Part shown: positions 26,058-35,449 of the stretch, piece by piece
Numbering within the stretch: position 1 is the first letter of the stretch
How the letters are laid out: each line of letters starts with the position of its first letter
NCBI GenBank assembly: GCA_030123625.1
Contig: CP126121.1
Coordinates: forward strand, 1,776,179-1,840,178
Direction of reading: 5' to 3'
Length of the DNA stretch: 64,000 bases
From: Nitrospira sp.
GTDB lineage: Bacteria; Nitrospirota; Nitrospiria; Nitrospirales; Nitrospiraceae
Position numbers and translations under genes: made by a program
The notes under the pieces: model-generated
What the model was told of the DNA's origin: nothing
The model's input: the letters and a program-made list of their open reading frames with translations, nothing else
Databases searched by the model: none

Positions 26058-27038
26058 TCAGGTTCCTGGAGGCTTAGTGGGTTCTGCGCTGGTCAAAGTC
26101 AAATCGAATTCCTGTGTAGCTATACCACCATGTCCGTCTTTAGCCACTACTTTGACATGGAAGATTCCCTTTTGATCAGGCGAAATCTGCCACAGGATAT
26201 GGCCAGATGTTTCACTGATGCTCATTCCGGTCGGGGCAGCTTCCAGATAATACATCACTTGGTCGCTATCTGGATCCATAGCTTTTACAGCGTAATCAAA
26301 ACGGCCTTGCGAGTCTGAGATAGGAGGAGTAGAGATAATCTTGGGAGCACTATTCTCCAAAACCAGTGGTTCAGATTTCAAAGAATTCCCTGTAGCGGCG
26401 GGATCATGGGCTGTCACCTCAACCGTAATTCTATCGCGAGCTACAAGTCCTGTCGTATCGATAAAAGATTCTTCTCCCTCCTTAATCACAGTTTCATTAC
26501 GATACCATTTGTAGGTCAAGTCGACCCGATCATGGTCTGGATCATTTGCCTCAACTTGTGCCTGAAGTTTATCTCCCATTCGAGCCATCTGAGGCGATAG
26601 TGAAACAGCCGACACTCTCGGAGCCGTGTTTCCCATCACTACGCTCTTCGTTCGATAGGGCTGACCTTTGTTTGCACCGTCTGAAGGAATAATCTCTACA
26701 AAAACCGTTTGCCCACGTTTCAGCAATTCAGACGGGAGAGCCGCATTGGTTTGTCTAGAAATGGGAGTATTATCGACATACCACTGGAATTCGAAAGAGA
26801 CTGCTTCACGCTCGGGATCTTCCGACTGAATCTGTACCGCAACAGGAGCTGCCTGAGAAAGAGAAGCATCGAGGATTATAGCTGAGGTCACCATCGGTGG
26901 CCGATTATCTCCGGACCTAATGATCGGAGCAACGGTTTCAGTTGTATCGCCGCTGGTGCAGGCCGTGATAAAAGCTGCCCACATTAATAAAGGCCCTATC
27001 GCTAGAAGATTTCGTCTACTGCGCTTTACAGGCTCCAT
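26058..27038 (-). CDS. lipoprotein with cadherin/Ig-like repeats
   Basis: The 326-residue protein has a lipoprotein signal (lipobox ITAC at about residue 27). The rest holds about three beta-sandwich repeats: SEDPEREAVSFEFQWYVDN, NDPDHDRVDLTYKWYRNE and MDPDSDQVMYYLEAAPTG. These match cadherin- or He_PIG-like folds, with Asp-rich turns that may bind calcium. It follows the pilY1 gene directly on the minus strand, 42 bases after its stop, and may be an accessory surface protein of the pilus. The specific role is unknown. Confidence 0.85.
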   Translation of the reverse strand: MEPVKRSRRNLLAIGPLLMWAAFITACTSGDTTETVAPIIRSGDNRPPMVTSAIILDASLSQAAPVAVQIQSEDPEREAVSFEFQWYVDNTPISRQTNAALPSELLKRGQTVFVEIIPSDGANKGQPYRTKSVVMGNTAPRVSAVSLSPQMARMGDKLQAQVEANDPDHDRVDLTYKWYRNETVIKEGEESFIDTTGLVARDRITVEVTAHDPAATGNSLKSEPLVLENSAPKIISTPPISDSQGRFDYAVKAMDPDSDQVMYYLEAAPTGMSISETSGHILWQISPDQKGIFHVKVVAKDGHGGIATQEFDLTLTSAEPTKPPGT

Positions 27039-27080
27039 CGACTCACACGATGCTCCTTAGCGTACGGTCAAACTGGAAAC

Positions 27081-30000
27081 CTAGTCCCGCTGATGCACCC
27101 AGTTGACGTAGCGGCTGTAATTACCCTCCAGACTCACATCTCCTTGCGTGAAAGCGCCCGTAGACATTTGAGTGTTATAGCTACAACCTTGCCCGCAATG
27201 GACCGTCCCACTTGAGGCAAGACCGGTCCCAAGAGCCGTCTTGGCGTTCACATTGGTATTGCTGCCAGAGGTCGTGGTGCCTATGACAGGAGCTGTCGAC
27301 GCTGTTCCGGTCTTGTAGAAGAGCGCATACAGGTAGCTTGCGCCATCCGACGCACAAAAATCATTCGTCGGAGCAAAGGTTGGAAAGAAAACCGTCCCCG
27401 CCACCAAAGTTGGATTGACCACGGAGCGTTCGGCGGAATAATTCGTTGTGACGAAGGTCGTCGGATTTGTGATGCTGATCGTCCCAGGCAAAGTGATACG
27501 CCAGCCATCCTTCGAGGCAACTAAACCCATCATCGAGGTTGTCCCCGTCCCATTGAAGGTCGTAACACCAGGGTTGGTCGGATCTGTCACCTCATTAGTG
27601 CTACCGCTGCATACGATACAAATCACCGCCTTAGTGACATCCACGAGGTCATTATCGTGACAACTCGTTGTGGAAGTCTCGTTACACGTTGCGCTCAACA
27701 CAGAATCCTTGATTCCGAAAAGGCGCTGAAAGGTGTTGTCGACCTTATCCGCATTACTGAAATACCGACCTGTTCCAAAAAATACCCACATCTTGTCGGT
27801 ATCATCGAGGGTCACGGCCGGAGCCGACGCAGAAGGCCCAACCTCCACGGTCGTACCAAGAGTTGTGTCGTAGAACGTGTCGATCACTTCCGTGGGCGTC
27901 CGGTTGGCTCCGTTGGCAATGCCCCAGGCCGTGGGATTGCAGGGAGCTGTAGAGCATCCCATGGTCAGGCGATAGAGCTTACCTCGCCAAGGCAACCCAT
28001 CATCGTCGCGGATTGTCCTTATCGAGTAGGCCACATCCGTTCTCCAATCGGAATCCTTATCTACCGCTACTATATGACCCATGAACGATTGCCAAGTACC
28101 TATCGGCATGATCGTCAGACTCCCACTCGCGGCTACTTTGGGACCGTTCTTCAAGTCTACAGTATAAAGCTTTGCTGTTTGAGGAGAAGCAGCGGTGAGA
28201 TCCGCCTGGTACCCATTTGGTCCCGATCCAAACAGAACATACCACTTTTCATTGGTCGGATTGATAGGGCTGTCGGTCTTTGGATTCATGCGAGCAACGG
28301 CCGGATAACTTGTAGTCAGCCCAAGTCCACTGTCGGTAAATACCCAGAGCACCCTGGGGTCGACTTCGGGATTTGTCACATCCAAAGCGAAGTATGCACT
28401 GTAGAATGTGCGCGGTACCCCCCCGATTGTGACTGTCATCGGCGGCGCTCCCGAGCCTGCCGCACAGTTCCCACAGCTGCCACCCATCCGGAACCCTCCG
28501 ATCAACACGGTTCCCCAACCACCCGGGTGATCAACATCCGGCGTAAAAATCCTTGCTTCAGCGATCGTCGGTTTGAGATCGACGTAATACACATGCGTGT
28601 AGTCCGTCCTGGCAAGCCACTGGAGGTGAGGCAACAATTCCTGCGGAATGAACGACCAGAGCTCAGTTCCAAGACTAGGCCCGCTGGAATTGTCCGTCGG
28701 ATTCTTCGTGTACCAACCATGCTCCACAGTAGCGGCTGTCGTAGGATCGTCACCCTTGTGGTAATAGCCTCCATTGAATGCGTGAAGCATCCCGTCATTC
28801 GCGCCAACATAGACCACCTGACGTCTCGTTCGATATTTCGCGTAAAAGGCTGTGTAGGTGGGATCCCCAAAGACCAAATCGTAGCGTGCCTTGGGGGCGC
28901 CCACCACTGTCGGAGTTGAGTGAATCGGGTCACCCAGCTTCCAAACCTTGAAGTTTCCGCTTCCGATCGGGACTTCGAGCATCCTGGTCCGCAGCCCCGC
29001 AATTTCATCACCGCGAATGAAGTTGATCAAATTCGTAGCGTTGGTGCTGCCGGAACAGGTATCGGATGCGTATCTCAAATAGTCTCGAAGTGCAGCACAG
29101 TTAGCCGTACTGAATTCGATCTGTTCCGTGGGGTCGACAATCCCGTCGTTATCCACATCGATCCACGTAAGCACCTTACGTGAGGCTGAAGTCACGTTCG
29201 CGAGCTCTTTGCCAGCCTCCCAAATGGGCCTGATTGATTTGAGATCGCCGGTGACCGTAGGTGTCACACTGTCGGCCACTCCATCTGCCGGGCTCGTATC
29301 GGCGTACTTGTCGACGAGTACTTTCTGATACGTAGGGCTTGTAGGATCATTGTCGTAGCGCGTCGTGACGATCAGATCAGCATCGTAAGTCAACACACCG
29401 TCCTGGTTTGTATCCTCTCGGAAATTACCGAAACCGTCCACAAAGAGTGCGTGTGCATAACCAGTCCACTTGACGTTCGCACCACCTTGACCGACGTCAC
29501 TCGTATAAAAATAGGCTTGATAGATCGATCCTTCACCGGTGGCAGAGGTCGCAAGCACGGAAATGGATGTGCCTGACGCACTTTTTCTCAGAATTGCGGT
29601 AATGGTTGCCATCAGACGATCCTGCAAATCATCGACATTGGATGATTCAAAATAGTTATCCGGGACTCCATCCGTGCCTGGAGCCCCAGTGGCATTGATG
29701 ACCTTATCCCATTCAGACACTTGGTCAGGAAGGTTATTACCGTTGGTATCCTCGAACCCTCCCAGTTTCGCCGTTTGCATGAGAATCTCTCGACCCGAGA
29801 TGTTTCCGAAGGCAAAAAATGTATAGACCGTGACATTCTGCAAGCCCGGCAAGCAGTGACCGGCCACGTTTAAAACCGGGATCAATCCATCGGCTGTTCC
29901 GTTACAGGGGCGAAGGTCGTTGATGTGGGCCCAATAGGCTACATCGTCGAGATAGTGGTTCCCGCTATCGGCATAGTCTGTCTTGTGCTCGCCGAGCAGG

Positions 30001-31421
30001 GTTGCCGAGGGAGTTGCACTATTGGTATTGCATGTTCCATTTGGGACATGAATCGTCGCATTGCCTCCTGTACAATGGAGGCCATGTCTTCCATGAGCAT
30101 AGTCCTGCAATCCGGCTGGGACATTGGTATCCTGCGTTGGCGCTCCATCCGTAACAAGGATAACGAACGTTTTACAACATGCGACTTGCGTAGAAGTGGA
30201 CGCCCAGGCCGGCGTATGATTGCTGCCGAAAAAGTAAGGATCCCGGCCGCATGCATTCACAATGTAGCCAGCTGGGCACGTCTCTGTGCCAGTCAGAGCA
30301 GAGATTTCAGAAGCCCCAATCGAACCCACTCCTGTTCCCTTGAACGCTACACCGTTGGAATTCCCTCCCGAATAAGCAATAGGGTACACATATGATGTAG
30401 TGAGATATGTTGAATTGATTTGTGCAATGTAGCGAGTCGTTTCATACAAGGACTCGGAAAGTGGTGTCCAGGTTGAGGGAAACGATTCCTGGACCGCGTC
30501 GATCATGGCGGCTGTATTCGTATTGAACGTCTCCACGCCTGATCCGGAAAAATCGATCGATTGGCGGGATCCAACACCGACCAGCATGCGGGCCCCATCC
30601 CCAGTCGGCTTGAATTCAAAGAGCCCGAATCGTGCTTGCGCACCAATCTGTTGGATGGTACCGGTTGGCTCCGTGCTGTAGCCGATCTTTAATTGAAATA
30701 CTTTGTTATTGTTGTAGCTATCTGTGCAGTTGCTATTGAATGAGTTATCGTTATCAACGCAAAAATAGGCAGCGTCAGTACCGATATAAAGAGTGTTCGG
30801 GGTACCGTTCGTCTCAGTCATGGGAATTCTTCCGGCATAGGTATTGGCCCCAGCGCCGGCATTGTAGTTCACTGCCGCAAGCTCGGTGTTTGCACCAGAA
30901 GCCTGTGCTCTAACCGTCTTCAGTGCGGGACTTCCATTGGTGGGACAGGTTCCATCCGCCGCTCGAACGATGAAACAATCTCCCCCGATCATGGCTTTCT
31001 TCAGTGCGTCGAACCGCCGAAACGTCGCCCAATTCAAGAAGTTTCCATCCCATTCCGTGATACCACAGGCTGTTGCCAGCGTTGCCTTTACAGTGGCAGG
31101 TTCGAAGCGCGCGTCAGTACCGGAGTCGTAGGTGTAACAGCGTAAGGTGTCAAAATAGCCGGACCAGTTAGTTGTATTAACGAACTGTTCAGCTCCTCCA
31201 TCTGCACAATCTCCATCATCGTTGCGATCGCATCCAAGACCGCTCATACTCCCGGAATTATCCAGCACTAGAATGATATTCGGTGCGACCTGGTCGCTGA
31301 CGAACGGTGGAACGGCGAAATATTGATCCATCGTTTGGGCTTGACTCACGCTGGCCCCTGCAAGACAGCTCATCAACGCAACCATGATGGTTCCACGAAG
31401 TGCAACATTCCCGCGTCTCAT
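27081..31421 (-). CDS. pilY1: PilY1-like type IV pilus tip adhesin
   Basis: The 1446-residue protein has a signal peptide (residues 1-29), then a von Willebrand factor A domain starting NIILVLDNSGSMSG with the MIDAS residues DNSGS (54-58). A C-terminal beta-propeller with an acidic VDKDSDWRTD loop resembles the calcium site of PilY1. PilY1 sits at the pilus tip and takes part in adhesion and pilus extension. I chose the ATG at 31421, 5 bases after GGAGG; the ATG at 31433 lies inside that ribosome site. It belongs to the minus-strand minor pilin operon upstream. Confidence 0.93.
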   Translation of the reverse strand: MRRGNVALRGTIMVALMSCLAGASVSQAQTMDQYFAVPPFVSDQVAPNIILVLDNSGSMSGLGCDRNDDGDCADGGAEQFVNTTNWSGYFDTLRCYTYDSGTDARFEPATVKATLATACGITEWDGNFLNWATFRRFDALKKAMIGGDCFIVRAADGTCPTNGSPALKTVRAQASGANTELAAVNYNAGAGANTYAGRIPMTETNGTPNTLYIGTDAAYFCVDNDNSFNSNCTDSYNNNKVFQLKIGYSTEPTGTIQQIGAQARFGLFEFKPTGDGARMLVGVGSRQSIDFSGSGVETFNTNTAAMIDAVQESFPSTWTPLSESLYETTRYIAQINSTYLTTSYVYPIAYSGGNSNGVAFKGTGVGSIGASEISALTGTETCPAGYIVNACGRDPYFFGSNHTPAWASTSTQVACCKTFVILVTDGAPTQDTNVPAGLQDYAHGRHGLHCTGGNATIHVPNGTCNTNSATPSATLLGEHKTDYADSGNHYLDDVAYWAHINDLRPCNGTADGLIPVLNVAGHCLPGLQNVTVYTFFAFGNISGREILMQTAKLGGFEDTNGNNLPDQVSEWDKVINATGAPGTDGVPDNYFESSNVDDLQDRLMATITAILRKSASGTSISVLATSATGEGSIYQAYFYTSDVGQGGANVKWTGYAHALFVDGFGNFREDTNQDGVLTYDADLIVTTRYDNDPTSPTYQKVLVDKYADTSPADGVADSVTPTVTGDLKSIRPIWEAGKELANVTSASRKVLTWIDVDNDGIVDPTEQIEFSTANCAALRDYLRYASDTCSGSTNATNLINFIRGDEIAGLRTRMLEVPIGSGNFKVWKLGDPIHSTPTVVGAPKARYDLVFGDPTYTAFYAKYRTRRQVVYVGANDGMLHAFNGGYYHKGDDPTTAATVEHGWYTKNPTDNSSGPSLGTELWSFIPQELLPHLQWLARTDYTHVYYVDLKPTIAEARIFTPDVDHPGGWGTVLIGGFRMGGSCGNCAAGSGAPPMTVTIGGVPRTFYSAYFALDVTNPEVDPRVLWVFTDSGLGLTTSYPAVARMNPKTDSPINPTNEKWYVLFGSGPNGYQADLTAASPQTAKLYTVDLKNGPKVAASGSLTIMPIGTWQSFMGHIVAVDKDSDWRTDVAYSIRTIRDDDGLPWRGKLYRLTMGCSTAPCNPTAWGIANGANRTPTEVIDTFYDTTLGTTVEVGPSASAPAVTLDDTDKMWVFFGTGRYFSNADKVDNTFQRLFGIKDSVLSATCNETSTTSCHDNDLVDVTKAVICIVCSGSTNEVTDPTNPGVTTFNGTGTTSMMGLVASKDGWRITLPGTISITNPTTFVTTNYSAERSVVNPTLVAGTVFFPTFAPTNDFCASDGASYLYALFYKTGTASTAPVIGTTTSGSNTNVNAKTALGTGLASSGTVHCGQGCSYNTQMSTGAFTQGDVSLEGNYSRYVNWVHQRD

Positions 31422-31475
31422 GGCACCCTCCATTGTCTTCTCTCCTGTGACGTGCTATCTCGCATTGGTTGCTGC

Positions 31476-31826
31476 TCACCGCGGCAACATCAGCAACATC
31501 CAGTCGATCTTGTCAGTGGTCCCTTTTTGAATGCGGTATTTCACATCTATATCAACTCTAATGGTGGCTGGCGCCAATGGATCGCCATGACGATCGACGA
31601 GCACAGCTTCCGGTGCGAGACTGAAGGTCCGCCCGTCAATTTGAAACGTCGTCTCATAGACTGAGGTGATTGTTCCTTTAGGATAATTGGCCATAGCGGC
31701 AGGAAGCGGCTCATCGGCATGACTTACTTGGGGTACTCCCGACCCGACAAGAACACCGATGGAACAAATGACTATCAATTTGCACAAATTTGGCGATGAG
31801 TTACTACCCTGACTGTTGGGCTTCAT
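31476..31826 (-). CDS. small exported protein of the pilus operon
   Basis: The 116-residue protein has a signal peptide with a hydrophobic core (LIVICSIGVLVGSGVPQVSHA). The mature part of about 75 residues is beta-rich: GTITSVYETTFQIDGRTFSLAPEAVLVDRHG and VDIDVKYRIQKG, resembling small RNA-binding-like barrels found near pilY1 genes. I chose the ATG at 31826 because GGGAGG lies upstream. It is placed between the PilX-like gene and pilY1, so a role in pilus tip assembly is likely but not shown. Confidence 0.75.
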   Translation of the reverse strand: MKPNSQGSNSSPNLCKLIVICSIGVLVGSGVPQVSHADEPLPAAMANYPKGTITSVYETTFQIDGRTFSLAPEAVLVDRHGDPLAPATIRVDIDVKYRIQKGTTDKIDWMLLMLPR

Positions 31827-31855
31827 AGTGTTACTCAGCCTCCCACCCATCTGCC

Positions 31856-32473
31856 TTAACCGTTGTTCGCTCGTTTCACGCAACCTTCACCTGTGGTATT
31901 GAGACAATCAAAGGTCACAATTACTCGGCTGGTGGCACCCGTCGCTGCATTTGCCGCTACACAGTCCACTCGATAGAACTGATCATAGGTTGGTTTGTCT
32001 GGATCAGCGAAATCACTGCCGGTTCGTCGCTTGGAATAGAGAAAGTCAATGTCCCCATTGACCACGTATCCATTGACGTTCATGACAAGATTGGGGGCGT
32101 TTCCCGTTCCAACAGCAATGTCGGAGTAGTTCCGCAGCGTACCGTTGATCTCCTGGGTAAACACCCCCTGATTCAGAGCCGGTACCGGTCCCTGAGGCTC
32201 AATGAGTGCAGCCGCCGGACCAGTCATCTGAGGATCTTCGATCGTCAATCGAATTGCGCGGACCGCGGACCCCACACATGCCTCGGCAGCATCCGTTCCC
32301 TCTTCCACCATGCGAACTGCACCGGCCATCGAGTTTTCGAGGCCTGTCATCGTCAGCGCAGCAACCCCAAGAGCGCCAATGATTAGCATCAACAGCATCA
32401 CGGTCATGAACGACGTACCACGCTCATCACGACACAACCTGCCCATGGTTGGAGTAACACGAAAGGTCAACAT
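31856..32473 (-). CDS. PilX-like minor pilin
   Basis: The 205-residue protein starts with a hydrophilic stretch then a membrane helix (SFMTVMLLMLIIGALGVAAL), as in PilX, which lacks the usual prepilin cleavage motif or has a divergent one (DERGTSFMT). The Cys-containing beta region follows (FYRVDCVAANAATG and VIVTFDC). It starts 2 bases after the PilW stop, so the two are coupled. PilX proteins belong to the minor pilin complex that primes pilus assembly with PilY1. Confidence 0.85.
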   Translation of the reverse strand: MLTFRVTPTMGRLCRDERGTSFMTVMLLMLIIGALGVAALTMTGLENSMAGAVRMVEEGTDAAEACVGSAVRAIRLTIEDPQMTGPAAALIEPQGPVPALNQGVFTQEINGTLRNYSDIAVGTGNAPNLVMNVNGYVVNGDIDFLYSKRRTGSDFADPDKPTYDQFYRVDCVAANAATGATSRVIVTFDCLNTTGEGCVKRANNG

Positions 32474-32475
32474 AG

Positions 32476-33705
32476 TCAGAGCCTTTGATTGCGAAGTTCG
32501 ATGGTCCGAGTCAAGATCCTTCGACGAAATTGAAAATAGGCCGATTGTTGTGCGGGTGACGCATTGTCTCCCAGCGCAAAGAGCCCATTCGCATGGTTGT
32601 GATCGCTGATGACAGGGAAGGTCGTCGTATGCACAGGAGTCGATTGCCCTTCGCCCATGCCTTGATCTGCTCTTGTCTGACGCGCAACGATATTGACCTG
32701 CACCAATCGAATTGTCCTCGGCGTCATAAAGGTGCCGTACGGCGCAGCGGTACCGAACCAATTACGATCTGTAATGAAGTCGGCCTGGTCGAACTGGTTC
32801 GATAGATTGAGATCGTCGGGCTGCAAATCAGGTGTGCCGTTATTGACACGAGGATCACAGCCATCACAGGCATAGGCTAGTTGCAGGTCTTCGACTCCAT
32901 CCATGATAGGGATGCATCCTGAATTAACCTGATTACAGTTGGGCGGGCCGCCAAGACCTACCAGTACGGCCGGGACAGCACCACGGACCAGACATGGGGC
33001 AGTTCCCTGGCAGAGGTTGAGTGCATCCGGGGGAGGAATCACTTGGTATGTGATACATTGCAGTAAATATACTTGCGTCCCCGTTCCGAAAGCCGTGGGA
33101 GCGGGAATCGCTGGATTCAGTGTCAAGCCTCCTGGATTGACAGACTGAATTCTTGAACCAGCAACTCCACCGATCGAAACAGACATGCCCAGCAATGCCG
33201 CCCCACCACCAGGAATGGCATTCCCCATAGCCGTTGTCGCATTGGCTGGCATAGGAATACTCGCGATTGGTGTATCAAGCCCTCCGATGGTACCAGGGGC
33301 CAGCGGAACGGAAACCTGCCACAACGGTCCCACGGCAGTGATGGAATTGGTCATCGGAACGACCATTGAGATCGTATCCGGCCCGATATCTGCCCCAAGC
33401 GGATTGTTGTCGCCCGGTACGAGAGCATAGGGAGTGCCGTTGATATGACACCCACCAACCGGTGTGGTCAAACCGCGCATGCCGAATCCGGCCAGCTTGA
33501 GATCGGCCGTGATCATGTCTAGGGCATTCCGAGCCGTGGCCTGTGTATTCCCGATCTGTCCGGTTATGCGCGTCGTCTTCTGACTGACGACGAGCGCACC
33601 AAACCCGGCCGCAACAATGGCCGTGGTCATCATTGTCGCGACCATGATTTCGGTCAGGGTAAAGCCTCTTTGGTTCTGGCCCCACGAATTCCACAATTGT
33701 CTCAT
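32476..33705 (-). CDS. PilW-like minor pilin
   Basis: The 409-residue protein has a prepilin signal: a short basic leader cut in QRG|FTLTE, then the hydrophobic segment (IMVATMMTTAIVAAGFGALVV). The rest is a large Cys-containing beta domain, in keeping with PilW. I chose the ATG at 33705, preceded by TAGGGG; a GTG 24 bases further upstream has no good site. It belongs to the minor pilin operon with PilV-, FimT- and PilX-like partners. Confidence 0.88.
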   Translation of the reverse strand: MRQLWNSWGQNQRGFTLTEIMVATMMTTAIVAAGFGALVVSQKTTRITGQIGNTQATARNALDMITADLKLAGFGMRGLTTPVGGCHINGTPYALVPGDNNPLGADIGPDTISMVVPMTNSITAVGPLWQVSVPLAPGTIGGLDTPIASIPMPANATTAMGNAIPGGGAALLGMSVSIGGVAGSRIQSVNPGGLTLNPAIPAPTAFGTGTQVYLLQCITYQVIPPPDALNLCQGTAPCLVRGAVPAVLVGLGGPPNCNQVNSGCIPIMDGVEDLQLAYACDGCDPRVNNGTPDLQPDDLNLSNQFDQADFITDRNWFGTAAPYGTFMTPRTIRLVQVNIVARQTRADQGMGEGQSTPVHTTTFPVISDHNHANGLFALGDNASPAQQSAYFQFRRRILTRTIELRNQRL

Positions 33706-33744
33706 CGATGCCCCTACAATTCCTTGCACGCTTTCAGCAAGTCC

Positions 33745-34293
33745 CTATTCCGGTTCAATCAATGTTTGAAATGCTACAGTTCGGGTACGTTGGGTTGCAG
33801 CACGCTCATTCCACTGCAACCGTACCGTAATCTGTACTGCGCTCGAATCGGACCTCAGTGGGAGTACCGGTACGGCCTGTACCGTACCGCGTGCATTCAA
33901 CAGGTTGGTGGCCAAGACCAATGTTCGCCATTGGGTGCAGTCGCCTTGGATTCCCCTTATTGCGGCTAAGGATGGGGCAATCGAGAAGAATGGTATGGGT
34001 GGCTGGGGAGCTGGAATTCCACCCGCCAAACAATTCCCCGGGCCGGTTGTATCCAAGTTATTATAGGCCCATGCAAACCGCCGATTGCTTTGGATTCGCT
34101 CCATCATGTCGGCCGCAACATTCGTGACGATGGACAAGTCGTTGGCATCGACATTCTTCGTAAATGACACACCTTGCATAGCGGCCATGCCCATTACTCC
34201 AACCCCGAGTATGGCAGCAGAGATCATCACTTCTGCCAACGTGAACCCTTTTTCATTGGGCACCTTCATAGGTCGCCTGCCCTTCCTATTCAT
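33745..34293 (-). CDS. PilV-like minor pilin
   Basis: The 182-residue protein has the class III prepilin motif NEKG|FTLAEVM with Glu at +5, followed by a membrane helix (ISAAILGVGVMGMAAMQG). The middle holds a Cys-containing loop, and the end shows the PilV-type strand VQITVRLQWNERAATQRTR. The start overlaps the FimT-like stop by four bases (34290-34293), so translation is coupled. A second ATG (34269) would still keep the motif. Confidence 0.87.
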   Translation of the reverse strand: MNRKGRRPMKVPNEKGFTLAEVMISAAILGVGVMGMAAMQGVSFTKNVDANDLSIVTNVAADMMERIQSNRRFAWAYNNLDTTGPGNCLAGGIPAPQPPIPFFSIAPSLAAIRGIQGDCTQWRTLVLATNLLNARGTVQAVPVLPLRSDSSAVQITVRLQWNERAATQRTRTVAFQTLIEPE

Positions 34294-34802
34294 GATCTTT
34301 CATTGATGAGGCATGGATTGATGGCTTGTCGGCACCATGTCACCTTCCCAGAAGGCATCAATGAAATCGTATAAATCAGATTCGGGTCTCGCGTGCTCTG
34401 CAGCTGAACCGTTTGTGTGGCGAGCGGTGTCGTACTTAAACCTCGGGGGGTAAAGCCGAGCGGATTCACGGGAAGGGGCGTTATGAATCGTACGTTTTGA
34501 GGAAGGGTTTCGGTGCCCAGAGGAGCGGTAAATGCCACTGTGTCATGTCCCATTGGGGCACTGGCTGGTGTAGCCGCGATCATGAGATTGCGACTGATCG
34601 CTGAAGAGCGAGCAAGGATCAAGCGGTTATAGAGACTCGTTGTTGCTTGATATAGCTCATGTTTTGCGTACATCTGAAGAAAATTTGGGACAGACAGCGC
34701 CGCCGCGACGCTCAGAATAGCCCCTACGATGGCTATTTCTATGAGAGTGAAACCTTTTTCGTTTGAACGGGACTTGCTCATGATATTTGCTGTCTCATTC
34801 AT
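34290..34802 (-). CDS. FimT/GspH-type minor pilin
   Basis: The 170-residue protein has the leader NEKG|FTLIEIAIV and then the helix of a type IV pilin, with the GspH/FimT domain behind it (LYNRLILARSSAISRN). I chose the ATG at 34802, which has an AGGAGG ribosome site; further upstream frames do not. It is the first gene of the minor pilin operon, which runs through PilV-, PilW- and PilX-like genes to pilY1. Confidence 0.87.
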   Translation of the reverse strand: MNETANIMSKSRSNEKGFTLIEIAIVGAILSVAAALSVPNFLQMYAKHELYQATTSLYNRLILARSSAISRNLMIAATPASAPMGHDTVAFTAPLGTETLPQNVRFITPLPVNPLGFTPRGLSTTPLATQTVQLQSTRDPNLIYTISLMPSGKVTWCRQAINPCLINERS

Positions 34803-35095
34803 GGCGCCTCCTGATCGAGCAAGGGACATGCCGCTTTCAATGGGACTCTTATTCCGTGTAACCTCTTGATTTGATGGTATTGCTTTTAATCCGCAACTGA
34901 TGAGAGTGGCCCATTTTTCGCCTTGATGCACGACAATTTTCGGCGTGTAGGCTGTACCGTTTCGTACGGCAGGTGATTATCTTTTATTGACAGAACGCAC
35001 AATCGTCACTAGGGTACCGACAGTGCTCTCTAATCTGTCAGTGGGACATATAGAAGATGTCTGAATTTCAACCGGCATAGGCTCACAAATGTCCG

Positions 35096-35416
35096 ATGGC
35101 AAGAGAGTCTCATAAGGTCCGGCGGTTTGCCGTCCAGCTTCCCTGCCAATTTTGGAACAATGAAGACAAGGTGGACGGAACTGTCTTAAACCTTTCGGCG
35201 CAGGGGTGTGCCATGACGGCGGCGCAACCCCCGTCAGTTTCGACCTATGGTTCCCTGGATATCGATCTCCTAAACGGCGAGGGGCCAGCTAAGATTGAGC
35301 TGGCCGGAGTACGTTGGGTTTCCAAACACCGATGTGGGTTGGAATTCATCCGCGTTCACCCAGATATGCTCATGAAGCTGAGAGCGTTCGCTTTGTTGCT
35401 GGAGCAGGCCTCCTAA
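35096..35416 (+). CDS. PilZ-domain protein
   Basis: The 106-residue protein is a single PilZ domain. It has a basic N-terminus (RESHKVRRFAVQLP) and the NLSAQGCAM motif (32-40), the D/NxSxxG part of the c-di-GMP site. The RxxxR part is close to consensus. The protein could sense c-di-GMP and affect pilus extension, as it lies between the minor pilin operon and the PilB-type ATPase gene. It is divergent from the minor pilin operon and convergent with the ATPase gene. No ribosome site is obvious. Confidence 0.85.
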   Translation: MARESHKVRRFAVQLPCQFWNNEDKVDGTVLNLSAQGCAMTAAQPPSVSTYGSLDIDLLNGEGPAKIELAGVRWVSKHRCGLEFIRVHPDMLMKLRAFALLLEQAS

Positions 35417-35449
35417 CAGATTCAACAGGTCATCTATTTCCCCGCAACA

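Noticed and set aside
27657..28919. A 420-codon plus-strand frame
   Set aside because: It is antisense to pilY1; composition is that of a reverse-strand artefact.
31856..32761. The longest frame of the PilX-like gene starting at 32761
   Set aside because: The first 96 residues overlap the PilW-like gene out of frame and look random; the start at 32473 directly follows the PilW stop.
34803..35095. A sigma-54 promoter for the minor pilin operon
   Set aside because: Pilin genes often use one, but I find no GG/GC pair at -24/-12 spacing; only a weak CCGT/ACGG hairpin near 34965.
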